Source: an uncultured Clostridia bacterium (lineage in GTDB: Bacteria; Bacillota; Clostridia; Oscillospirales; Acutalibacteraceae). From it: a stretch of DNA of 8,260 bases. The DNA lies in NCBI GenBank assembly GCA_947165115.1, contig CAMUZD010000059.1, positions 1 to 8,260 of the forward strand, written 5' to 3'. The translations under genes were made by a program, and so were the position numbers. Under the pieces are notes generated by a model. That model saw nothing but the letters and a program-made list of their open reading frames with translations, was not told where the DNA came from and did no database searches. Of the stretch, positions 1-6,614 are shown piece after piece. Within the stretch, counting starts at the first letter, position 1. The number at the start of each line of letters is the position of its first letter.

Positions 1-918
1 ACTCTCGGCACGCTGCTGATGATGCTCTGTGTGCTTGAGGGCTTCAAAAAGGAAAATGTGCTGAGACCCCTTGAAAATCTGGGTATGAAGCTTCGCTTGC
101 GTGCGGCACTTTCGCTGTTTCTGATTTTCGGCGTGTTTTTTACATCGATGTTTGTTACCAATGATGTATCATTGATTATCTTCGTCCCGCTGACAATTCT
201 CCTTTTCAGAAGCGGAGAATGCGAGCAGTATATTCTGCCCGTAATATCAATGGAAAACATAGCCGCAATAAGGGGCTCGCTGCTGACTCCGTTCGGTTCG
301 CCACAGAATCTTTTTCTTTACGGTCAGGCGAAGGGAATCGGCTTCGGTCATTTTATGCTCCACATGGCTCCGCTGGCGGCCATGAGCGCGGTGATTCTGA
401 TTATTTTTGTGTTGATTCTTTACCGCAAAAACACGAAAGAGCAGATTGTTTTTACTCATGAAATCGAAGAATGGAAAAAAGAACGACGCCCTCAGAGAAT
501 CACAGATATCACGCTGTTTGTGCTGGTGATGCTTCTGATTCTCACATTTCTCTGCTTCTTCATTTTCTCATCCTCAATTGCGGGAAACGGGAGAATCTCG
601 GCGTTTCTCGGAAGCACTGTTGCCGACAGGGAATACTGGTGGGCAATCGGACTCAGCCAGGTTATTTCAAATGTTCCGGCATCGATAGTGCTTTATCCCT
701 TTACAAAGAATTTCGCGGGGCTCATTTACGGAGCGGATACAGCGGGCCTCTGCTCGCTTATCGGCTCGCTTGCCTCGGTCATAAATTACAGAATTTATGT
801 TCGCGAATATCCGGGGCGCGGCAAAGAGTTCATAAAGACGTTTACTCTGATTTCATGGGCGTTTTTTGCTGTGGTAGTGATACCGGGATGGCTGCTGTCC
901 CACTGGAAATTCTTCTGA
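1..918 (+). CDS. ArsB/NhaD/CitMHS-type anion permease, 5'-truncated
   Basis: This is an integral membrane transporter of the ion-transporter superfamily (SLC13, CitMHS and ArsB/NhaD relatives). The reading frame is open from base 1, so the N-terminus lies outside the window and 305 residues are visible. Family signatures are clear: TNDVSLI at visible residues 53-59, TPFGSPQNL at 96-104, and the second half-repeat motif SNVPAS at 223-228. Several long hydrophobic stretches alternate with short charged loops, and a basic cytoplasmic-looking loop lies near visible residues 135-160. The C-terminus is complete and ends in a hydrophobic segment. Relatives move citrate, other carboxylates, arsenite or sodium/protons; the sequence does not decide which. 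The mannosidase gene follows 56 bases after the stop on the same strand, so the two may share a transcript. The family call is firm; the substrate is unknown. Confidence 0.85.
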   Translation, partial: TLGTLLMMLCVLEGFKKENVLRPLENLGMKLRLRAALSLFLIFGVFFTSMFVTNDVSLIIFVPLTILLFRSGECEQYILPVISMENIAAIRGSLLTPFGSPQNLFLYGQAKGIGFGHFMLHMAPLAAMSAVILIIFVLILYRKNTKEQIVFTHEIEEWKKERRPQRITDITLFVLVMLLILTFLCFFIFSSSIAGNGRISAFLGSTVADREYWWAIGLSQVISNVPASIVLYPFTKNFAGLIYGADTAGLCSLIGSLASVINYRIYVREYPGRGKEFIKTFTLISWAFFAVVVIPGWLLSHWKFF

Positions 919-965
919 AATAAAGTCAATACAAGCATTAATTTATTAACAAATCTGACGGTTAT

Positions 966-971
966 GAGGTG
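966..971 (+). promoter_or_regulatory. Ribosome binding site of the alpha-mannosidase
   Basis: GAGGTG lies 3 bases before the ATG at 975. It favours that ATG over the in-frame GTG at 969, which is itself part of the Shine-Dalgarno match. The next in-frame ATG, at 990, has no such site. The spacing is somewhat short, so the exact start is probable, not certain. Confidence 0.5.
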
Positions 972-974
972 CCT

Positions 975-3900
975 ATGTATAACGAAAACATGAAAAACCG
1001 CATTTTTGCAAAACTTGAGGCGGCCCTGAAAATCTATGAAAAGATGATATTTGAGAAGGTCGGGATGCTCGGCAATACCGATGCGTATTTCACGAAAGAG
1101 CATCTGAGAGCCGAACCTTCGGACGGCTTTGAGCCCATTGCTCCCGGAACTCAGTGGGGCGAGGAATGGGGCAATATGTGGCTGCGCGGCGATTTCACCG
1201 TTCCCGCGGAGCTTGACGGCAAAGCTCTCTATGCGGTTTCCGACTGCGGAGGAGCGGAGCAGCTTTTCTTCCTGAACGGCGTTCCCAAGGGCCTGATCAA
1301 CAGCAAAAACCGCGATTTTGTCGGTGGCCACCACGCGAGCCGTTTTCTCGGCAAAGTCCGTGCGGGTGAGAATCTTCATCTCGCTTTTGAATGCTATGCC
1401 GGTCACTATGATCCGAATACCGATCCCTATGATGATTATTTTTGCCCCGACCCGACTCAGGGATTTGTCCACACATTCGGCGGCGTTGAAATCTGCACAC
1501 GCAACGAAGATGTATTCACCCTGATTTTCGATATCCGCGAGCTGCTGAACGCCGCGAGAAGGCTTCCCGAGAGCAATTTCTCCTCCGCCCGCGCTCAGAG
1601 CGCACTGCTTCGCATCAACGATAAACTGATCCTTTTCCCGAAAGATACCGATTATGAAACGGTCATGAAATCGGTGCGCGATTCTCTTGAGATTTCGCGC
1701 GAGTTTTTCGGCGGCGGCAATTCGAGAGTATTCGGTAAAATCGGCATTATCGGCCATTCCCATATGGATACAGCCTGGCTCTGGCCCGTTTCGGAGACCA
1801 TCCGCAAATGCGCGAGGACATACTCGAACGCCCTCGATTTAATGAATCAGTATCCTTCATATTATTTCATCCAGTCCTCCGCTCTTCACTCCGAGTGGAT
1901 GAAGGATTATTATCCCGACATCTTTGCAGAAATGAAAAAACGCGTTGCCGAGGGCAGATACGAGCCGAACGGCGGTGTCTATGTGGAATGCGACTGCAAT
2001 ATCACCTCGGGCGAGCTTATGGCGAGGCAGTTCCTCAAAGGCCAGCAGTTCACGAGGGAGAATTTCGATTATACAGCAGATTCATTCTGGCTTCCGGATA
2101 CTTTCGGATATAATGCGAATATTCCCCAGATTATGCGCCTGAGCGAAGTAAAATATTTCTATACAACCAAGATTTTCTGGAACGAGCTCAATTCATTCCC
2201 GTTCATGAGCTTTGTCTGGAAGGGGATTGACGGCAGCGAAGTCATCACTCATTTCAACCGCACTCACTGCTGGCCGGATGTAAATGACTGCGCTGCGAGC
2301 ATCCGCGAGATTCCGCAGAAGGATGCCGTGGATATGCGCCTTGTGGCATACGGCTTCGGAGACGGAGGCGGCGGACCGACTCCCGGTCTCATCGAGACTT
2401 CTCTGCGTGCCTCAAATATGGAGGGAATGCCCGAAATCAAGCCGATGACAATCAGCGAATTCGGCAAAGAACTCGAAGAGAAAAAAGACGCTCTGCCCGT
2501 CTATCACGATGAGCTCTATCTTGAGCTTCACCGCGGCACGCTCACGCAGATGCATGATGTCAAGCGCAAAAACAGAAAAGCGGAATACGCCCTTCGTGAT
2601 ATGGAATATTTCAATGTCGTCTCGGGCAGGCCGCGCAATGAAAACAGCGACAAATGGCTCAAAACTCTTCTTAAAAATCAGTTTCATGATATTCTGCCCG
2701 GCACCTGCATAAAGCCCGTCTATGATGTTTTCAACAAAGAAATGGATGAGCTTATCAAAGCATATAAAGAGACGGCGGCCGAATACGCCGGTACCCTTAC
2801 AGACGGCTCGGATAACGCGCTGACGCTTTTCAATACGCTCTCGTTCGAGCGCGGCGACGCCGCCGAAATCGAAGCGGACGGCTTTGCGAAGGATTATCCT
2901 TCCCAGCGCTTTACAGATATCTGCGGCAGGGATAAGCTCGCAGTCGGCGGAATTAAGATTCCCGCGTTTTCCGCCGTTTCAATAGAATTGGCAGATGAAC
3001 CCGTCAGCGCGAAATTGCCGTTTATCTATGACGGCGAAGTGCTTGTCACTCCGTTTGCCAGAATCGTATTTGACGAAAACGGCTGTATTGCCTCGCTGGT
3101 CGATACCGCCTCGGGCAGAGAGCTCAGAAAGCCCGGCGGAGCCCCGCTCAACGTTTTCCTTTTCGGCGAGGATGTCCCGCTCACTTATGATAACTGGGAT
3201 ATCGACCGCGATGTTGTCAAAAATCTTGAGCCCGTCTGCGGCTTTGATGGCAGAGAACTGATTACAGACGGCGCTGTTGAAATCCGCCTTCGCAGTAAAT
3301 TCAGAATTGACTCCAAGACAACGCTCGTTCAGGATATGATCTGCTATGCGGACAGCCCGCGCATTGATTTCCATACTCTTATTGACTGGAACAGCCCCCA
3401 CAGACTTCTCAAGGTCGGCTTCGACCTTGATATTGCTGCATCGAGAGCAAGAAGCGAGATACAGTTCGGCTGCGTAGAGCGCCCGACAACCGTAAATAAT
3501 TCGCTCGAACTTGCAAAATTCGAAGTCTGTAACAGAAACTATACCGATATTAGCGAAACGAGATTCGGCGCGGCAATCCTCAACGATTGCAAATACGGTA
3601 TAACCGTCACCGATTGCAATCTGCGTCTCTCGCTTCACCGCGGCGGCACCCATCCCGATTATACGGGCGACAGCGGAAAGCATGAAATGACTTATTCACT
3701 CCTGCCGCATTCGGGCGCATTCTCTGCCGAGAATACTGTCCGCAGCGCATACGAGCTGAATATCCCGGCTCTATGTGTCAAAGGCAAAGCGGAAGCGAAG
3801 CCCTTCGCTTCAATCACCGCCCCGAATATTATCGCGGAGAGTGTGAAACCCGCGGAGGACGGAAGCGATTCGTTTGTCATCCGCCTCTATGAATGTGAAG

Positions 3901-4061
3901 GAGCAAAGACCGAAACGGCGCTGAAAGTCAATGTGCCTTTCAAATCCGTGGTTCTCACCAATCTTCTCGAAGATGTTATTGAATCCGTCCCTTCAGACGG
4001 CGGCGAAATCAACCTCAGCTTCAGGCCCTTCGAAATCAAGACGGTGAAATTCGTTAAATGA
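975..4061 (+). CDS. GH38 alpha-mannosidase (cytosolic Ams1/MAN2C1-like)
   Basis: This is a zinc-dependent retaining glycoside hydrolase of family 38, expected to remove alpha-linked mannose from oligosaccharides in the cytosol. With the ATG at 975 it has 1028 residues, the usual size for this branch. The order is an N-terminal beta domain typical of Ams1/MAN2C1 enzymes (roughly 1-250), the catalytic barrel, the helical middle domain (near 510-600) and a C-terminal beta-sandwich. Visible active-site residues are the HMD of HSHMDTAW (H263, D265; zinc ligands), the nucleophile D375 in WLPDTFGY, the GDGGGGPT loop around D463, and H571-D572 in FHDILPGT, which carries the last zinc ligand. YHDELYLELHRGT begins at residue 510. 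No signal peptide or membrane segment is present, so substrates must be imported or produced internally. It follows the permease gene by 56 bases and ends before a strong hairpin. Family assignment is very secure; natural substrate and linkage are not shown by the sequence. Confidence 0.96.
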   Translation: MYNENMKNRIFAKLEAALKIYEKMIFEKVGMLGNTDAYFTKEHLRAEPSDGFEPIAPGTQWGEEWGNMWLRGDFTVPAELDGKALYAVSDCGGAEQLFFLNGVPKGLINSKNRDFVGGHHASRFLGKVRAGENLHLAFECYAGHYDPNTDPYDDYFCPDPTQGFVHTFGGVEICTRNEDVFTLIFDIRELLNAARRLPESNFSSARAQSALLRINDKLILFPKDTDYETVMKSVRDSLEISREFFGGGNSRVFGKIGIIGHSHMDTAWLWPVSETIRKCARTYSNALDLMNQYPSYYFIQSSALHSEWMKDYYPDIFAEMKKRVAEGRYEPNGGVYVECDCNITSGELMARQFLKGQQFTRENFDYTADSFWLPDTFGYNANIPQIMRLSEVKYFYTTKIFWNELNSFPFMSFVWKGIDGSEVITHFNRTHCWPDVNDCAASIREIPQKDAVDMRLVAYGFGDGGGGPTPGLIETSLRASNMEGMPEIKPMTISEFGKELEEKKDALPVYHDELYLELHRGTLTQMHDVKRKNRKAEYALRDMEYFNVVSGRPRNENSDKWLKTLLKNQFHDILPGTCIKPVYDVFNKEMDELIKAYKETAAEYAGTLTDGSDNALTLFNTLSFERGDAAEIEADGFAKDYPSQRFTDICGRDKLAVGGIKIPAFSAVSIELADEPVSAKLPFIYDGEVLVTPFARIVFDENGCIASLVDTASGRELRKPGGAPLNVFLFGEDVPLTYDNWDIDRDVVKNLEPVCGFDGRELITDGAVEIRLRSKFRIDSKTTLVQDMICYADSPRIDFHTLIDWNSPHRLLKVGFDLDIAASRARSEIQFGCVERPTTVNNSLELAKFEVCNRNYTDISETRFGAAILNDCKYGITVTDCNLRLSLHRGGTHPDYTGDSGKHEMTYSLLPHSGAFSAENTVRSAYELNIPALCVKGKAEAKPFASITAPNIIAESVKPAEDGSDSFVIRLYECEGAKTETALKVNVPFKSVVLTNLLEDVIESVPSDGGEINLSFRPFEIKTVKFVK

Positions 4062-4111
4062 TATCTTTGAAAAGAATTTGCTTAAACAAAAAACACCGAT
4101 AAACAAAGCTA

Positions 4112-4146
4112 TCCCCGGCAGAACTGTTCTGCCGGGGAATTTCTTT
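4112..4146. terminator. Bidirectional intrinsic terminator between convergent genes
   Basis: A perfect 12-bp inverted repeat, TCCCCGGCAGAA (4112-4123) and TTCTGCCGGGGA (4127-4138), surrounds a 3-base loop; in practice the inner pairs may open to give a wider loop. On the plus strand it is followed by a T-rich tract (4140-4147). On the minus strand it is followed by another T-rich stretch, interrupted by other bases. It lies 50 bases after the mannosidase stop and 15 bases after the stop of the minus-strand operon, so it probably terminates both. The rest of the 92-base gap contains nothing else recognisable. Confidence 0.82.
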
Positions 4147-4153
4147 CATTGAT

Positions 4154-5506
4154 TCAATTATTATCAACTTTTATTCTCGCAACTTTACCCCAGGGCGGAT
4201 TGATCTGGTCATTATTAATGAGCCAGAGGACGGGAATGCCGTTTGCGAGAGATTTATCCGGAAACGGAGCAAAGCCGTCGGTCAGGATTATTATGCTTGC
4301 CGGTGGATCGTCGCTCATATATTTATGAACATATTCGAATATAATCTGAAAATCGGTCCCGCCTCCGCCGGCGGGGCGGATTGCCTGGAATTCCTCTTCG
4401 CTCATGAACGGCACCGGCTTGATAACTGCCGCGTCAAAAAAGCCGAGCCAGCCGGAGAGCCTTCCGTCAAACTGGTCGATGGCGCCTTTTATCTCGCTGT
4501 ATGCGGCGGTAATCATTTTATCGCTCATTGAGCCCGAGGTATCAATCATGAAAAGAATCTTATCCACTCTGTCTTCGGAGCCGTTGAAATCCGGAAGAAA
4601 GAACGGGCTGTCACCGAATCGCCTGTCGGGCGGCGAAAAAGAATAATCGCAGATTTCCTCCTGAATGAAATCATTGAGAATAATGCGCCAGTCCGTCTGC
4701 GGCTTTTCAAGCTCTTCGAGAATGCGCTGAGCAAACATAGGCAGAGTGCCTCTGCTGTTGGATGCCTTTTTTATGCTTATTGATTCAAGCGCATCCTCGA
4801 TATGTTTTACCCATACATCTCTAAGAGATATATCCTCCTCGTTAAAGACCCAGCGCGAATGATCATCCCATGAACTGCCATTAGTGTTTCCGGGATGATC
4901 TATTTCATCGCCGGCTCTGCCGAGATTGAAGCTGCCGGCTGCATCTTTGCCGTCCTTATTTTTATTTGGTTTTTCTTTTTGCTTTGTTACAGTTCCGAAA
5001 CCGGGATTGCCTGTCGCTTTTTTTCTTCCGACTTGCGAATGTTGCCCGATTCTCGACGGCAGCATTTCATAGACTTCTTCCGCCGTATAGTTAAAGCCCT
5101 CCTTGCCGTCCGGTGCAATATGCATACTCTCACCGTATTTCGAAAGCGTAATGGACCTGTGGTCCATATTGTTTGACAGCAGAATGTTTGAGTTTACGAC
5201 TATGTCGCAGGCAATGTTGAATTGCTCGTCATCCCTCTCTCCGGTTCGCATGCAGTGCTGAAGAGCAATATGCAGTATTTCGTGCATAAGGATAAAGTCA
5301 AGCTCATCGTCGCTCAGGCTGTCAAGAAAAGCAGGGCCGAAATATATGCGGTAGCCGTCGGTCGCGGCGGTCATGCAGGATTCGTCAAGGCTGAAAATCA
5401 CATGCATAAGCAGCAGGCCGTAAAAGCCGTTTTTACACAGGATTCTCATCCTTGATTTTATGAGCCTTGCGCTGTATTCCCTTACTTTTTCATCAGACAT
5501 TTCCAT
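4154..5506 (-). CDS. DUF2201 metallopeptidase-like protein with C-terminal VWA domain
   Basis: This 450-residue protein matches the DUF2201 family (predicted metal-dependent peptidase, COG3864). The N-terminal domain carries HEILHIALQH at residues 75-84, a zincin-type HExxHxxxxH site. A hydrophilic linker rich in Gly, Lys, Asn and Asp spans roughly 150-220. The C-terminal half is a von Willebrand A fold with an intact metal-binding MIDAS: DTSGS at 322-326, GGGGTD ending at D385, and LTDG with D410. There is no signal peptide or membrane segment, so it should be cytosolic. Partners of MoxR ATPases commonly carry VWA domains, and here the ATPase gene lies directly upstream with a 14-base overlap. 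The start at 5506 is supported by AGGGAGA 7 bases upstream; a second ATG at 5500 is less well placed. It is the last gene of the operon. Peptidase activity is inferred from the motif only; its substrate is unknown. Confidence 0.88.
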   Translation of the reverse strand: MEMSDEKVREYSARLIKSRMRILCKNGFYGLLLMHVIFSLDESCMTAATDGYRIYFGPAFLDSLSDDELDFILMHEILHIALQHCMRTGERDDEQFNIACDIVVNSNILLSNNMDHRSITLSKYGESMHIAPDGKEGFNYTAEEVYEMLPSRIGQHSQVGRKKATGNPGFGTVTKQKEKPNKNKDGKDAAGSFNLGRAGDEIDHPGNTNGSSWDDHSRWVFNEEDISLRDVWVKHIEDALESISIKKASNSRGTLPMFAQRILEELEKPQTDWRIILNDFIQEEICDYSFSPPDRRFGDSPFFLPDFNGSEDRVDKILFMIDTSGSMSDKMITAAYSEIKGAIDQFDGRLSGWLGFFDAAVIKPVPFMSEEEFQAIRPAGGGGTDFQIIFEYVHKYMSDDPPASIIILTDGFAPFPDKSLANGIPVLWLINNDQINPPWGKVARIKVDNN

Positions 5507-6614
5507 TCAGCAATCTCCCTTTGGATTGAAGCCAGGCGGAGAATTCGGGCATCTCCATAAGCTTAAGCTTATAATCCTCTTCAATTTCCATATAGTCCTT
5601 GAATAATACCATCGAAAAATCGGGAGGAAGCTTGTTGCCGTAGACAACGGAATTGGCTATCCTTTTAAGCTCGTTTCTGTGCTTTGAAGCATAGTCGGTC
5701 ATCGATGATACGAGCGCATAGAGGGCGTCTGTTCCTTTCGGCACACTTGCCTTTTTGCCGTCGAAAATATCTTCAATAGAGGGCAGGGAGGCATAGACTT
5801 TACACCAGGTGCGGAATTCGACTGCGGTGCCGGTGCCGATAAGCCCCGCTATGAGTGAATACATTTTTTCAACATCGTCGCTGACGTTATTCAGGAGATT
5901 GCTTACCATCTCCCAGCTTCGCGGGGTGGCGAAGGCAAGGTCGTCAACTACGCCGTCGTTACGGATGAGGTAATCCTGCCTGAAAGATAAGAATCCGGTT
6001 ACTTTCGGATTAATGCCTTTTTGAATCGCCCATTTTTTCCATGCCGCAAAGCTGCTCTCGATTTCAATATGAAGGAGTCTGTTAGCGAGCGCCTTCGGCA
6101 TTTTGAAGGCGACGGATTTATCCGTGACCCTGTTGCCCGCGGCTATGACAATGCAGTTCTCCGGCAGCTTGTGCTCGCCGACCACGCGGTCGAGGGTAAT
6201 CTGATATGCCGCCGCCTGGACGGACTGCGGCGCGGCGGATATTTCATCGAGAAAGAGAATGTTGACAATATCATCGCTTGCATCCATCTGAAAAATCTGA
6301 GGCTTGAGCCAGACGGCGAGCGTCTTATCCTCATTCGCCGTGGGAATTCCCCTGAGATCAATCGGATTGAAAAGCAGAAGGCGGACATCCGTGACATTGA
6401 CCGCTTTGCCGGTATTCTTTTCAATGCTGTCGGCGAGCTGCCTGACAAGCTGGGATTTGCCTATGCCGGGAGGCCCCCAGAGCATAACGGAGGGGACCGC
6501 CCTGATTCCGATGCCGCTGTTTATTACGGCGCAGTATGCGTTTGAAAGCTCCTCAACCGTCTTGCGAACAGTCATTGAAGGAACACCGCTCAGTTTAATA
6601 TCGCCTTTACTCAT
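5493..6614 (-). CDS. MoxR-type AAA+ ATPase
   Basis: This 373-residue protein is a cytosolic AAA+ ATPase of the MoxR kind, which usually acts with a VWA-domain partner to remodel or activate other protein complexes. Walker A is GPPGIGKS at residues 47-54, Walker B is NILFLDE at 118-124, sensor 1 is N161 in AAGNR, and an arginine-finger-like R179 sits in ALANRLLHIE. The length is ordinary for the family and no ATPase residue is missing. The start is fixed by an ATGA overlap: its ATG (6612-6614) shares bases with the stop of the helicase gene (6611-6613), so its translation is probably coupled to it. A weak G-rich stretch at 6625-6629 may serve as the ribosome binding site. It overlaps the DUF2201/VWA gene by 14 bases, which supports a stoichiometric ATPase-VWA pair. 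What the pair acts on cannot be read from the sequence; the helicase is a candidate by context only. Confidence 0.9.
   Translation of the reverse strand: MSKGDIKLSGVPSMTVRKTVEELSNAYCAVINSGIGIRAVPSVMLWGPPGIGKSQLVRQLADSIEKNTGKAVNVTDVRLLLFNPIDLRGIPTANEDKTLAVWLKPQIFQMDASDDIVNILFLDEISAAPQSVQAAAYQITLDRVVGEHKLPENCIVIAAGNRVTDKSVAFKMPKALANRLLHIEIESSFAAWKKWAIQKGINPKVTGFLSFRQDYLIRNDGVVDDLAFATPRSWEMVSNLLNNVSDDVEKMYSLIAGLIGTGTAVEFRTWCKVYASLPSIEDIFDGKKASVPKGTDALYALVSSMTDYASKHRNELKRIANSVVYGNKLPPDFSMVLFKDYMEIEEDYKLKLMEMPEFSAWLQSKGRLLNGNV
5514..5520 (-). promoter_or_regulatory. Ribosome binding site of the DUF2201/VWA gene
   Basis: AGGGAGA on the minus strand lies inside the end of the ATPase gene, 7 bases before the ATG at 5506. 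It decides that start over the in-frame ATG at 5500 and shows that the downstream gene has its own initiation site despite the overlap. Confidence 0.65.

Noticed and set aside
915..943. Possible promoter between permease and mannosidase (CTGAAA, 17 bases, TTAATT)
   Set aside because: The -10 match is poor (about 3 of 6) and the gap is only 56 bases, so co-transcription from upstream is the simpler reading.
969..971. GTG as the start codon of the mannosidase
   Set aside because: This GTG is part of the GAGGTG ribosome site for the ATG at 975, and no separate site is placed to serve it.
795..1763. Long open frame of 322 codons on the minus strand, opposite the permease end and the mannosidase start
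   Set aside because: It lies antisense to two well-recognised genes and crosses their intergenic gap. Its translation shows no family motif, and it is explained by the codon bias of the real frames.
2979..3683. Open frame of 234 codons on the minus strand inside the mannosidase gene
   Set aside because: It is antisense to the confirmed GH38 C-terminal region, has no recognisable motif and is probably a mirror of codon bias.
4062..4153. Attachment site, CRISPR repeat or small RNA gene in the convergent gap
   Set aside because: Only the single inverted repeat of the terminator is visible. There are no direct repeats, no tRNA end and no promoter-like sequence for a small RNA.
6021..6545. Open frame of 174 codons on the plus strand opposite the MoxR gene
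   Set aside because: It overlaps the Walker A and Walker B coding region in antisense, and its product has no recognisable domain.
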